In this document: piece after piece, positions 17,780 to 26,724 of the stretch | Layout: each line of letters begins with the position of its first letter | Numbering within the stretch: position 1 is the first letter of the stretch | Source: RUG11551 sp045546875 | GTDB lineage: Bacteria; Planctomycetota; Planctomycetia; Pirellulales; Thermoguttaceae | Direction of reading: 5' to 3' | Length of the DNA: 48,866 nucleotides | NCBI GenBank assembly: GCA_045546875.1 | Contig: JAZQDP010000523.1 | Location: 1 to 48,866 of the forward strand | The notes under the pieces: generated by a model | Database searches by the model: none | What the model was told of the DNA's origin: nothing | What the model saw: only the letters and a program-made list of their open reading frames with translations | Made by a program: the position numbers and the translations under genes

Positions 17780-18961
17780 ATGGGTGCATCCTTTCGGAAC
17801 CGTTTCGCTTTGACGCTTTCGCTCCTGGCTGTAGCCGTATTGTATCCATATAGCGGAATCAAAGCGCAAATAGAATCGGACGCGGTTGTTCCTTTTACAG
17901 AAGAAGAAGAATCAACATATTCTACAGGCAACGATTCCGCTGACGCCGCGGAACAACCCAAGCCTTCCAACATGGATTTCGTGCCCGCAGCAACAATTCG
18001 GGATTTGAACACGTCCTCTAATCATTTTCGTATATTGCCATTTCGACAAAAAGACGCTTCTCGAAAGTCTAATGTAAATACGCTCGTTCAGCCGCCAGCA
18101 TTTATTCGCGACGTTAATATTTCATCAAGTTACTCTTCCCTTCTTCCGGAAAATTACCTGTATCATATTGCCTCAACCCACAACTGGGGGCGTTTTCCAG
18201 AAGGTTCGTGGAAGCGTGTTCGAATCATTCGCGGGGATATTTCCTCCGGCGTCGTCAAAAAGCACGGAGCGTGGCAATCTTCGATGGATTATACTGTTAC
18301 GTTATCCAAAGTTTTGCCTGAACAGTACACCCTTACAACAGAAACGACGCCAAGCAGGTCTGTACGAAAGTTTGCCGCCCCTACAACGACGGATTCAAAT
18401 TACTGGGACGACAGCGCGAAATTAAAGCCTGTTTCCTTCAAGTCTCAAGACGACCTGGAATTGGAAATTGAAGGCGTTTCGTACCCCTGCTCCTGGGAAC
18501 AAATCATTTTTGAGAATAACGAAAAGCGGGTTGAAATTAAAACATGGCGCAGCGATTTTGCCGCTCATTTGCCGCAAATTTTGCGACAGGAACGAAAGGT
18601 GTATATTAAAACGCCAGAAAAGAAAGAACTGCTTGCCGTTAGTTCCCTTTATAAACTTTCACCAACGTCAATACCATATTCCGTAATGGGAAAAGTTCAT
18701 TATGTTTGGCAAGCCGAACAGACAGAAGAATCTTCTCAAGGTAAAACCGTTACTGTTTCTTTAATCAGCTTGAACGTTCCCGGAGAAGTTATATCGTTCG
18801 AAAAGCGTTTATACTCGCCTCAAGGAACGTTGATCGGTCAGACAATTGGTCAAATGGTAGACTATGGTCTAAAATGCTCGAAAAACAGAGCTTCTCGCGC
18901 TTTGTTTAACCTCCGTTCCTGGCGCCGTTCCGTTCCGCTGCCAACCATGCCGGAAGAATAA
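17780..18961 (+). CDS. Unrecognised exported protein, 393 aa
   Basis: No family recognised. Residues 1-29 look like a signal peptide (basic start 'RNRFALTLSLLAVAVLYPYSG', cleavage near 'IKA'). An acidic, Ser/Thr-rich stretch follows (residues ~35-60), then a soluble domain with many aromatic residues ('WGRFPEGSWKRVRIIRGDISSG', 'HYVWQAEQTEESSQGKTVTVSLISLNVPGE') and a basic C-terminal tail with 'NLRSWRRSVPLP'. The two short segments 'ATIRDLNTSSNHFRILPF' and 'AFIRDVNISSSYSSLLPE' resemble each other and may be a small internal duplication. It stands between a BASS transporter and a convergent sulfatase-like gene, with no Shine-Dalgarno at the ATG. Likely periplasmic or outer-membrane associated; role unknown. 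Confidence 0.75.
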   Translation: MGASFRNRFALTLSLLAVAVLYPYSGIKAQIESDAVVPFTEEEESTYSTGNDSADAAEQPKPSNMDFVPAATIRDLNTSSNHFRILPFRQKDASRKSNVNTLVQPPAFIRDVNISSSYSSLLPENYLYHIASTHNWGRFPEGSWKRVRIIRGDISSGVVKKHGAWQSSMDYTVTLSKVLPEQYTLTTETTPSRSVRKFAAPTTTDSNYWDDSAKLKPVSFKSQDDLELEIEGVSYPCSWEQIIFENNEKRVEIKTWRSDFAAHLPQILRQERKVYIKTPEKKELLAVSSLYKLSPTSIPYSVMGKVHYVWQAEQTEESSQGKTVTVSLISLNVPGEVISFEKRLYSPQGTLIGQTIGQMVDYGLKCSKNRASRALFNLRSWRRSVPLPTMPEE

Positions 18962-18975
18962 ACCGGAGCTATACT

Positions 18976-19003
18976 GCCGGGCGGTTACGCATCCCGGCTC
19001 GTC
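18976..19003. repeat. REP-like hairpin between convergent genes
   Basis: GCCGGGCGGTTACGC..CCCGGCTCG has GC-rich arms and lies between the convergent 17780-18961 and sulfatase genes. It belongs to the same family as 2586, 8577, 11524 and 39519. Confidence 0.6.
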
Positions 19004-19064
19004 AAAATCCGCGTACGGACTGACTTGCGCCATACGCTGCCTGGCGCTCAATTTCCGAATGCGC

Positions 19065-20768
19065 CTATTTTTTAATGACTTCTACATAGTACGCCCCGGT
19101 TGAAATTCGAGAGGCGCCGTCAATGATCCAGGTTTGAAGCTTGTATTTTCCCTTTTTTAAGGTTAATGTAACAGAGCCGTACTGTTCAGTTCCCGACAAA
19201 CGAACGTTCCCGTCTTCTTTTCCGATTTGCACTCTTGCAACACCCGCCTTCAACGGCGCGTGTTTTGTATTAAACGGTCGATTTGACAGCCGGAATTCAT
19301 AAACGCCGGACTGCGGAACTTCGACAAGCCAATATCCGTTTCCCTTTTTTCCGAGGGCAATATCCCGCTGCGTCAACGGCGGGTTATTTGAACCGCGCCA
19401 ATCGTAACACGTTAATTCTACAGGCGCTCCGTTCGGCTGCAACAACGGAATGGTGCAATCCATATCAGGTTCATAATACGGTTTGACGTCGTTATACCAT
19501 TGTTTGTAGATGGCAGCCAGGACGTTTTTGTTGCCGGGTTTGTCAAATTCTCGAGGGTGTTCCTGAAGCGGGTCGTCTTCGAGATTGTACAACCTCGCGC
19601 CGTCAATAAGACGCCATTGATCGTGCATGACAACCGACCCAGAGCTTTCCACAGGGAATTCGCCTCGATGAACGTTCACAACCACTTTTCTGTGCGGCAT
19701 CGATTCTCCGCCGGTTGTAAAGCCGGAAACCAAACTCATTCCGTCCAAACGCTGTTCGTCATACGGCTCGACGTTTGCCAGTTCCAGAATCGTTGGGGCA
19801 ATGTCAGCGCAATAACAAATTCTTTGAAAGCCGATATCCTCTTTAAATAATTTTGGCAGCCTCATCCAAAATATTGTCCGATGACCGCCCTCGAGCAACT
19901 CACCGGTTCTGCCGTTGTATTTGCCGGCAATATTACCTCCGATTCCTCCGCTGGTTGAGGTAAAAATCAAAACGGTGTTGTCAACCAAATTTGCGCTTTT
20001 AAGGTATTTTGTCAATCTTCCCAAGGCAAGATCGACCATTGCCAGCTGAGCGTAAAACGCCGCTTGACGTTCCGGGATGCCGCGCTTTTTGAACGCTTCA
20101 AGAATTCTGGAATCCGGCTCGTACGGAATTCCCGCTTCGTTGGGAGCAATTACAACAAAGAAAGGATCATTCCTGTTTTTATCGATAAATTTAATCGCGG
20201 TGTCAAAGATGACGTCTACCATATAGCCCTTGAGGTGGACAACCTTGCCGTTAAAACGCAGATTTGGATTTACCGACGAGTTCCCCCACAGATCGCCCGG
20301 CTGACCGATGCCGCCTGCCCCTGTCGTCAGCGTCGCGGCAAAGCCTCGATCCTGCGCTCGGTACGGATAGCAATCCCCAAAGGGCCATCGACCAAAAAAG
20401 CCGGTTTTATACCCTGCTTTTAGCAGCATTTGAGAAACCAGCAGGTCTTCTTTTCTGGGGTACTGCAACCCGCCATAATTTCGCCGAACGCCTGTTTTTT
20501 CAGCTATTCTTCCTGTTAAAGCCGACGCCCACGTTGGCGCACTGATGGGATAAGAGTGGTAATTCTCCGCTCGCTGAGACTGATGAAAAAGCGCGTCAAT
20601 ATTGGGCGTAACAGCCAGACGATTGCCATAGCACGCCAAATCGCCTGACCCGACGTCGTTTACAACAACCATAACAACGTTATGACGCTGTAACACGGGC
20701 TGTTTTCCCTGAACGGAAGACAAAAGAAACAACGTTATCAGCAGCGCAATAGGGGCAAATCGGTTCAT
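19065..20768 (-). CDS. Sulfatase-fold protein, probably catalytically inactive
   Basis: A 567-residue exported protein (signal peptide 'ALLITLFLLSSVQG') with the alkaline-phosphatase/sulfatase fold and a C-terminal beta domain. Sulfatases need a formylglycine from a Cys/Ser-x-Pro-x-Arg motif and a calcium site. Here (numbered from the ATG at 20768) the motif is Ser76-Ala-Pro-Thr-Trp80, so the Arg is lost. The first metal motif reads Asn37-Asp38 instead of Asp-Asp. The 'GKWHLG' motif is 'GRWPFG'. The HxP segment is 'IPYEP'. The usual 'SDNG' is 'TSTSG', so Asp-Asn is Thr-Ser. Remaining landmarks such as 'LTGR', 'NTVLIFTS' and 'EGGHR' keep the fold recognisable. This suggests a binding or structural pseudoenzyme. 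An in-frame upstream start at 20813 would overlap plsC, so I chose 20768. It follows plsC by 34 bp. Confidence 0.85.
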   Translation of the reverse strand: MNRFAPIALLITLFLLSSVQGKQPVLQRHNVVMVVVNDVGSGDLACYGNRLAVTPNIDALFHQSQRAENYHSYPISAPTWASALTGRIAEKTGVRRNYGGLQYPRKEDLLVSQMLLKAGYKTGFFGRWPFGDCYPYRAQDRGFAATLTTGAGGIGQPGDLWGNSSVNPNLRFNGKVVHLKGYMVDVIFDTAIKFIDKNRNDPFFVVIAPNEAGIPYEPDSRILEAFKKRGIPERQAAFYAQLAMVDLALGRLTKYLKSANLVDNTVLIFTSTSGGIGGNIAGKYNGRTGELLEGGHRTIFWMRLPKLFKEDIGFQRICYCADIAPTILELANVEPYDEQRLDGMSLVSGFTTGGESMPHRKVVVNVHRGEFPVESSGSVVMHDQWRLIDGARLYNLEDDPLQEHPREFDKPGNKNVLAAIYKQWYNDVKPYYEPDMDCTIPLLQPNGAPVELTCYDWRGSNNPPLTQRDIALGKKGNGYWLVEVPQSGVYEFRLSNRPFNTKHAPLKAGVARVQIGKEDGNVRLSGTEQYGSVTLTLKKGKYKLQTWIIDGASRISTGAYYVEVIKK

Positions 20769-20802
20769 AATGGCGTTAAACTGGTTTGAATGGTAAAATA
20801 GC

Positions 20803-21471
20803 CTATTCCTCAACTTGTTTTTTGGAATCTTTGAATGCTGGAAGTTTTCGAAGTTCGTTGAGGTTTTCCACGATTTTCTGTCGCACTAACGTCATAAGTT
20901 CTTCTGAACTGAGAGAGGTTACCGTCTCAACCGGGATCGGGTCGCTATACCGAATCGCTATTTTTCGGAACAAGTGCATTTTACCGTGTTCGTGTCGAGG
21001 CATCGCGTCGTACGCCCCCTCAATTGCCGCTGGAACAATCGGCGATTTGGTCTTTTGTGCAAGCATAATCAACCCTGGCATAAAATCCTGCAACTCTCCG
21101 TCGGGAGATCGGGACCCTTCAGGGAATAGAGCGACGCATTCCTCGTTTTTCAGCCGACGCAGAGCTTCTTTTATTCCGTTTACGGGCTTTTCCCGATTCA
21201 CTGGAAAAGAGTTCAACGCTCGAAAGAGCCAACCCAGGAACGGGTGCGAAAACAAAGATTCTTTTGCCATAAAACCGACTTCTCGACGCGGTCCGCCCCC
21301 GACAAACGGCGGATCCAAATAGCTCTGATGGTTGCAAACGATTATCAACCTGCCTGTTTCTGGCACTTTTTTCCAGTCATAGAATTTTCCGCGAAAACAA
21401 ATGTAAAAAAACCACAGGGCAACGCGGCGAGACGTATAGTATACTATACGATCCAATAAGGGACGTGTCAT
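20803..21471 (-). CDS. plsC: PlsC-type 1-acyl-sn-glycerol-3-phosphate acyltransferase
   Basis: A 222-residue acyltransferase. Motif I is His-x4-Asp in 'NHQSYLDP' (about residues 47-54). Motif III is 'FPEGSRSPDG' (about 116-125). 'SFPVNR' and 'PIVPAAIEGAYDAMPR' match the other family blocks. The enzyme makes phosphatidic acid from lysophosphatidic acid at the inner membrane; an N-terminal amphipathic/hydrophobic stretch ('RRVALWFFYICFRG') would anchor it. It lies just upstream of the sulfatase-fold gene on the same strand; a functional tie is not evident. Substrate class within the AGPAT family is inferred. Confidence 0.88.
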   Translation of the reverse strand: MTRPLLDRIVYYTSRRVALWFFYICFRGKFYDWKKVPETGRLIIVCNHQSYLDPPFVGGGPRREVGFMAKESLFSHPFLGWLFRALNSFPVNREKPVNGIKEALRRLKNEECVALFPEGSRSPDGELQDFMPGLIMLAQKTKSPIVPAAIEGAYDAMPRHEHGKMHLFRKIAIRYSDPIPVETVTSLSSEELMTLVRQKIVENLNELRKLPAFKDSKKQVEE

Positions 21472-21497
21472 AACAAAAAACTGTCAATTAAAAAAAA

Positions 21498-21554
21498 CGG
21501 TTAGCGGTTAGCGGAAAGGATATAAATCTCTTCGTCTGCTAACTGCTAACCGCC
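21498..21554. repeat. Inverted heptad repeats upstream of plsC
   Basis: CGGTTAGCGGTTAGCGG (21498-21514) and CTGCTAACTGCTAACCGCC (21537-21554) are tandem heptamers in opposite orientation, forming a hairpin of about 17 bp with some mismatch. They sit between the ferredoxin stop and the plsC start. Confidence 0.65.
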
Positions 21555-21588
21555 GTGTAATGCGAAATCAATGAATGTACGTAACGAC

Positions 21589-21765
21589 TTAGTCTTCAAC
21601 AGAAATTGCTTCTGATGGGCAAGCGTCTACGCAAGCGCCGCAACCAGCGCAGGTATCAGCGTCAACAACGGCAACGTCGCCGTCCAATTTAATTGCTCCA
21701 ACCGGGCAAGTGTCAACGCAAGATCCACATCCAACGCACTTTTCGCTATCAACTTTAGCTGCCAT
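21589..21765 (-). CDS. 2[4Fe-4S] ferredoxin, 58 aa
   Basis: A 58-residue clostridial-type ferredoxin read on the minus strand from ATG 21765 to TAA 21589. Two cysteine clusters are complete: Cys-Val-Gly-Cys-Gly-Ser-Cys followed by Cys-Pro (cluster 1), and Cys-Ala-Gly-Cys-Gly-Ala-Cys followed by Cys-Pro (cluster 2). Each binds half of the cluster pair in the usual crossed way. It is a small soluble low-potential electron carrier and fits an anaerobic or fermentative metabolism. A Shine-Dalgarno (AGGAG) precedes the start. The neighbours do not point to a specific redox partner; the etf operon is 20 kb away. Confidence 0.93.
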   Translation of the reverse strand: MAAKVDSEKCVGCGSCVDTCPVGAIKLDGDVAVVDADTCAGCGACVDACPSEAISVED

Positions 21766-21862
21766 GATTTAACTCCTGAACTCCTAAAATGAAACAAATG
21801 GTTTTTACCGGAAACCGTTTCCGATGTATAAACATTTGAACAGTGTACCAACCATTCAAATA

Positions 21863-22180
21863 CTACTCTAACATTTTTTGAATCTCTGATTTGATGCGCG
21901 TTTCTATCATGCCTTTCATCATCGACAACAAAGCTGGCAACGTAATTGTTGCTTTGACGTCTCCGCCTGTGGCGTCGCGCTCAACGATTTCAAATTGACC
22001 AGTTATATCCATACCCATAATCCGGGCATCAAGTAAACCGCCGTTATCTTGCCAGGTAATTTCCCAGCAATTTTCGTATTCCGGATACTGCTCATGCGCT
22101 TTCTGTTCCATCTTTTTCATTTGGTCGAAAGCATCCTGTTTCGTACCCTTGTATTCAAAACTTAACGCAATATCGGACAT
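21863..22180 (-). CDS. Small PHA-granule-region (PHA_gran_rgn) family-like protein
   Basis: A 105-residue cytosolic protein. The pattern is an alternating strand/helix protein with 'SDIALSFEYKGTKQDAFDQMKKMEQKAHEQYPE', a central 'ARIMGMDITGQFEIVERD', and a helical end 'TLPALLSMMKGMIETRIKSEIQKMLE'. This resembles the small proteins annotated as polyhydroxyalkanoic acid system family, which have a START-like beta/alpha shape. The name is by analogy only: no PHA synthase gene is near. It is preceded by an AT-rich region shared with the divergent DUF11 gene. Confidence in the gene is high, in the family moderate. Confidence 0.65.
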   Translation of the reverse strand: MSDIALSFEYKGTKQDAFDQMKKMEQKAHEQYPEYENCWEITWQDNGGLLDARIMGMDITGQFEIVERDATGGDVKATITLPALLSMMKGMIETRIKSEIQKMLE

Positions 22181-22385
22181 TTTGCTTTTTCAGTAAAAAG
22201 GGGATACGTTAATAATAAAAAAATTGTTGTTCCCAACAATCTTATAATACTTATTATAATCAATTTTTGTTCGTTTTACAAGAGGGATTTCCCCAAGAAA
22301 AGGCAAAAAAAATTAAAATTGATGTTGCATCTATCCCCTAAAACTGGTAAAATGACGCAATTCTTTATAATAATATAGTCTTGAA

Positions 22386-25300
22386 ATGATAAATTTTAAC
22401 AGCGTAAATAATCGATTTAACGTTCCAGTCGGATTTTCGTCTCGACTTGCAACGTTATGTACGCTTCTTTTATGCGCTGTAATTGGATTTGGGATAAATG
22501 CTGGCTGCCGGGTTGTAACGCCGATTGATCCAACCGGAGAATATATGTTTCGGGACGCGTCTCCACCCACTCGCCCCTGCCCTGCTCCGCCCAACGGATG
22601 TCAAACGTGCCCTCAACAAACTTGTCCCCAACCTCAAAGAAATACAACTACCTGGCTCGGGTCAAGCCGAGATGTAAACTCAACGGTTCCCAAAACGCAA
22701 ACGCCTTTATTGTCTTCCTCTCGAGAAATATCCGAGCTTATTTTGGGTCCGGTAGATCCTGTCGCTCGCGTCGGAACATACGTTGTGATGGTCGCCGGCG
22801 TCAGAGATCGAGGCGGAAATTATCGTAAAAACCAGCAGGTTGAATGGTCTATCGATCGCACGTCTCCCGGCGGGTTTATAGACGTTGACCGGCGCGATTG
22901 GTGCGATATTTTGGCTGGAGAATGGGATCCTCCGCGAATTGAATCGCCTTATCGTGCGTATTCCAGCACGTCGCGTAAACCGCTCCGATTAACAAAGGGA
23001 ACCCCTTCCCTGCAAGACGACGTTGTCATTCATGAAGGACAAACCTGGGCGGCTGTTTCCTCTCGATGTGAAGGCACAACCAAACTTACAGCCGTCGCGC
23101 TGGATTCACCGGATTGGCAAAACCGACTTAAAGCGGCAAACATCCATTGGATTGACGCCTGGCCCATTTTACCGCCCGCTAAAATCGCTCAAAACTTCTC
23201 CCAACCCCTTAAATTGCAAGCGAAAGTCTATAGAAGCAACGGCGCCGCGGCTTGCGGTTGCTTTGCCGCTTTTGAAATTATCGGCTCAGACGACGCCGGA
23301 TTTAAAACGGACGATCAAACCGTAAAACAGGTTGTCGTTCCTGTTGGTCAAAATGGAATTGCTGAAGCTCAAATCATTAAAGATTCTGCAACCGCCGGGC
23401 AAACGCGCGTCAGAACGACAATCGTTCGAGATAATGCCGATGGAGTATTTACCGCCCCAATTCGTTTGGCTCAGGGAGAAACTGTTATCGATTGGGGCAG
23501 CGCCGGGATTCAAATTTCTAAAAGCGGTCCTGCCGTTATTAACGGTGGAATGGACGTAGCGTACCGGATTATCGTTCATAACGTTAGTTCTGAACCGTTA
23601 AACGAAATTATTGTTTCCGACGTCGCTCCGGAATCGTTTGAATACCAGCGCAGCGTGCCGGTCGGCCGCGTTCTGGACGGCTTGATTACGTCTGCCACCG
23701 GGAAGAATTTTCAGAAAGTTCAATGGACTATTCCAACTCTGAATCCAGACCAAATTCAAACGTTTGACATTGTGTACAAAGCTCGGTCAGAGGGCGATTA
23801 CGTACTTATTTCAACCGCTCAAACCGGCTCCGTTCAAGCGGAAGACGCAATCAGAACGCGCGTCGTTTCGTCGGCTGGAACGATGACGCCAACGCCGGCT
23901 CAGCAACCTGCTCCAACCGCTACGCCGAATCAGGCGCCAAGTCAAACCACTGCCAATTTTGACATCGACATCAACCTTGTCTGTCAAGACACGGCTCGCA
24001 CCGGCGACAAAATTATAATGCACGCTTATATAAAAAATAACGGTTCAGATACGTTGACTTCAACGTTGTCTAACGTTACTTTTTCTGCCGGGCTTTGCTG
24101 TTCCGTTGGAGCCAGCCCTGTTCATCTCAGACCAATGGGTTTTTTACCGCCAGGACAAACTAGAGATTCCAGCCTAGAATTTACCGCCATCGCGCCGGGT
24201 CGACAAATGATTACTTTGGAACTCATTGCCGAGAACGATCAACGGTTTACCAGACAAGTGTTTATCAATGTCGAGGGAGAAGCCTGCAACCCGTCTGCGA
24301 ATGACGATAACAGCATCTATCCGACCAATCCGGAAAACTACCAAAACCAGCCAGGTTCCAATAAGAATTCGCTCTTGGAACCTGACCCGTCAACTCAAGT
24401 TGCGCCTATTCTCCCAAGCGACGCAGACAACGGAATTATTAACAGTAAAGTAACATTAAATGTTACTGCGCCGGTTGAAGCTAAAGTCGGAGAAGAAATT
24501 ACCATTTCTTTGGAAATTGGAAATTATTCTAATAATGACTTAACCAACATTCGTTTGGCGTGTTCTATCGACCAGAATTTTGAAATCGTTAAAAGTTCTA
24601 TGGGAATCGATCAATCAACGCCGCAAAAGCCATTTTGGGATATAATAAATCCAATACCTGCCAATCGGGGATCAAGGTTTGTTTTAATCGTTAGAGCGAA
24701 AGAAGCGGCGTCAACGTTCTGCTCTTTTACTATTCAACAGGGTAATATAGATTTAACAAAGAAAGAATGTCCGATTGTTATTAAAGATTCTGCAGACAAT
24801 AATTACTCAACCGAAGCAATACCAGAAGTCGCGCCGCTTGTGGAGAATTCGCCGGCTCCTGATTCTGAATCTATAACAGTTCCTGACATTGAGCCGCCCG
24901 CTCCTTTGACGAATAACCCAACTGAGGTCGCTCCCGACGTCAGCGCTCTGGACGTACCGCAAATAGACGAGTCAACTCTCGACATTCCTCAGCCGGACGT
25001 GCCAGAGGTAAATAACAACAACGATAAAATCAGCGTAAAATTGACTACCAGACGGAACGACATTAAAGTGAAACAAACGTTCACGTGTCAGATTCAACTT
25101 ACAAATGAAACCGAGAAGCCGCTGAGCGCTGTAACGTTGTCATTCTATTTACCGTCAGACACTTTTAAGCTGATTAAACTGGGAACGACGGGCGTTACCA
25201 ATTATACGTATGACGATAAAACCGGTATTTTAACGTTCAATCCTGTCAGTTCTCTCGAACCTAAAAAGGCGTTAAACTACAACATTCGTCTTTTGCCTCA

Positions 25301-25406
25301 GACGGCTGGAGCAACCGAATTATCAGCGATTATCACTGCAAAAGGCGCCACTCTGGAAGAAATACGTCAAAACGCAAGCGTTACCGTTTCTGTTAAAGAA
25401 AAGTAA
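22386..25406 (+). CDS. Large envelope protein with DUF11/CARDB-like Ig repeats
   Basis: A 1006-residue exported protein. The N-terminal signal segment ('LATLCTLLLCAVIGFGINAGC') ends in a cysteine, so a lipoprotein is possible although the lipobox is imperfect. A Cys/Pro-rich stretch follows (CPAPPNGCQTCPQQTCPQ). After a first domain (residues ~115-370) come immunoglobulin-like DUF11/CARDB-type domains: about 385-495 ('GGMDVAYRIIVHNVSSEPLNEIIVSDVAPESFEYQRS'), 525-630, 690-770 ('VGEEITISLEIGNYSNNDLTNIRL') and 880-1000 ('VKQTFTCQIQLTNETEKPLSAVTL'). Pro/Ala-rich linkers separate them. Such cysteine-containing DUF11 proteins are common in Planctomycetota and recall chlamydial OmcB; a structural envelope role is inferred. 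The gene diverges from the 105-aa protein gene. Confidence 0.85.
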   Translation: MINFNSVNNRFNVPVGFSSRLATLCTLLLCAVIGFGINAGCRVVTPIDPTGEYMFRDASPPTRPCPAPPNGCQTCPQQTCPQPQRNTTTWLGSSRDVNSTVPKTQTPLLSSSREISELILGPVDPVARVGTYVVMVAGVRDRGGNYRKNQQVEWSIDRTSPGGFIDVDRRDWCDILAGEWDPPRIESPYRAYSSTSRKPLRLTKGTPSLQDDVVIHEGQTWAAVSSRCEGTTKLTAVALDSPDWQNRLKAANIHWIDAWPILPPAKIAQNFSQPLKLQAKVYRSNGAAACGCFAAFEIIGSDDAGFKTDDQTVKQVVVPVGQNGIAEAQIIKDSATAGQTRVRTTIVRDNADGVFTAPIRLAQGETVIDWGSAGIQISKSGPAVINGGMDVAYRIIVHNVSSEPLNEIIVSDVAPESFEYQRSVPVGRVLDGLITSATGKNFQKVQWTIPTLNPDQIQTFDIVYKARSEGDYVLISTAQTGSVQAEDAIRTRVVSSAGTMTPTPAQQPAPTATPNQAPSQTTANFDIDINLVCQDTARTGDKIIMHAYIKNNGSDTLTSTLSNVTFSAGLCCSVGASPVHLRPMGFLPPGQTRDSSLEFTAIAPGRQMITLELIAENDQRFTRQVFINVEGEACNPSANDDNSIYPTNPENYQNQPGSNKNSLLEPDPSTQVAPILPSDADNGIINSKVTLNVTAPVEAKVGEEITISLEIGNYSNNDLTNIRLACSIDQNFEIVKSSMGIDQSTPQKPFWDIINPIPANRGSRFVLIVRAKEAASTFCSFTIQQGNIDLTKKECPIVIKDSADNNYSTEAIPEVAPLVENSPAPDSESITVPDIEPPAPLTNNPTEVAPDVSALDVPQIDESTLDIPQPDVPEVNNNNDKISVKLTTRRNDIKVKQTFTCQIQLTNETEKPLSAVTLSFYLPSDTFKLIKLGTTGVTNYTYDDKTGILTFNPVSSLEPKKALNYNIRLLPQTAGATELSAIITAKGATLEEIRQNASVTVSVKEK

Positions 25407-25492
25407 GGGCGTTGAAAATTAAGAAGAATACTGCCCATACTGAGAACAAGTCGAATTCATTTTTGGGACGCTGACATTGTCCGCGACCAATT

Positions 25493-25509
25493 GGCGGGTA
25501 ATACCCGCC
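25493..25509. terminator. Short GC-rich hairpin between convergent genes
   Basis: GGCGGGT-AAT-ACCCGCC is a perfect 7-bp stem between the 3' ends of the DUF11 gene and the convergent glycosyltransferase gene. There is no T-run, so it may be a weak terminator or a repeat hairpin. Confidence 0.35.
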
Positions 25510-25560
25510 CCCCGGAGAGGTTATTGTCTCAGAGCAAGCCAGTTTCGGCGCTGCCGTCTT

Positions 25561-26724
25561 CTAATCGAGATTCGATTCAATCAGCGCCGCAAGTTCTCGA
25601 TATAAATTCAGCAGATTCTTTGAAGCGGTTTGAATCGAAAATTTTTGCTGGGCTATTTCTCGAGAAAGAATCCCCATTTCTTTTTTCAGATCAGGGTTGA
25701 AAATAATTGTCTCAATCGCGTCGGCAACCGCAGTCGCATCGTTCGGTTTAACGAGCAGCGCGCTGTACTGATTTTTGTCATGGTTCTTTTTGTCATGACA
25801 ACAAAAAATCTCTCTGGTTCCTCCGACGTCGGTCGCAACGACCGGTTTACCGCAAGCGGCAGCCTCCAGCAAAACGCGCCCAAGCGGTTCCTGTCGGGCT
25901 GTATGAACGTAAATATCAAGAGTTTGCAACCAGGAAGATAATTCCGGCAACTGACCTAAAAGACAAAATCGGTTCTCGGGGAATTGGCTGGCGGACGTTG
26001 TCAACTTTCGTTCCAGTTCAACCGTTTCTTCTTTGTTGGACTGACGACTGCCAGCAATTTCATACCGTAATTTAACGCCTCGGCTCTCTAAAATCAAAGC
26101 GGATTCGAGAAATATATCCATTCCCTTGCGAAGAGAAATCTGCCCTGCCGTTCCGATTTTTAATATTTTGTTATTCTCGTCGGTTGGATTTGGATAAAAT
26201 GTTGATAAATCGACGCCGTTGTATAAAACTACAGTTTTTTGAGAATCAAGCCCCTGTTCAAGATGATAATCCTTTACCGCTTGAGAAACGCACGCCAGCC
26301 TGGAATTACAATTTAAATCACTAATCGTTTGTTTACTTACCCGGATTATATCGCGAATATGCCCTAAACTGGGAAGGTTCAAACTTTGGCAAACCGGTCC
26401 TGTCATTTTTGAAGACGATAAACTGTTGGCATGAACTAAAAAACCGTCATTTGAATGATTGGCTACTGCTAGATTAGATTTATATTGCTGCAGAATTGCG
26501 TGAAAATCTTTTCGCAAGTCGTCAATCGGGCGATTTTTGTCGCAGAGTTTCCAATCAAGATAATAAACCGGAATGTTGCGTTGTTGAAAGGCGCTTGCCA
26601 GCTCTCCGGAGCGAGGAACGACAGCGGTATAAATTACATCCAAACGTAAATTATCCACCGTCGATAATAACGATCTCTCCGCTCCGTTGAGATTCCCAAA
26701 CTCGCAAACAATTAGAACGTTCAT
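25561..26724 (-). CDS. Glycosyltransferase family 4 protein
   Basis: A 387-residue cytosolic GT-B enzyme. The N-terminal half has the 'EFGNLNGAERSLLSTVDNL' acceptor-side pattern. The C-terminal half (about residues 195-360) has the nucleotide-sugar-binding domain with 'GTAGQISLRKGMDIFLES' and the E-x7-E signature in 'QEPLGRVLLEAAACGKPVVATDVGGTREIF'. It probably adds a sugar in glycan or exopolysaccharide synthesis; sugar and acceptor cannot be read. Its ATG overlaps the stop codon of fabI by four bases (ATGA), so it is translationally coupled to fabI and lacks its own spacing. No other glycan genes are nearby, so its pathway is open. Confidence 0.88.
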   Translation of the reverse strand: MNVLIVCEFGNLNGAERSLLSTVDNLRLDVIYTAVVPRSGELASAFQQRNIPVYYLDWKLCDKNRPIDDLRKDFHAILQQYKSNLAVANHSNDGFLVHANSLSSSKMTGPVCQSLNLPSLGHIRDIIRVSKQTISDLNCNSRLACVSQAVKDYHLEQGLDSQKTVVLYNGVDLSTFYPNPTDENNKILKIGTAGQISLRKGMDIFLESALILESRGVKLRYEIAGSRQSNKEETVELERKLTTSASQFPENRFCLLGQLPELSSWLQTLDIYVHTARQEPLGRVLLEAAACGKPVVATDVGGTREIFCCHDKKNHDKNQYSALLVKPNDATAVADAIETIIFNPDLKKEMGILSREIAQQKFSIQTASKNLLNLYRELAALIESNLD

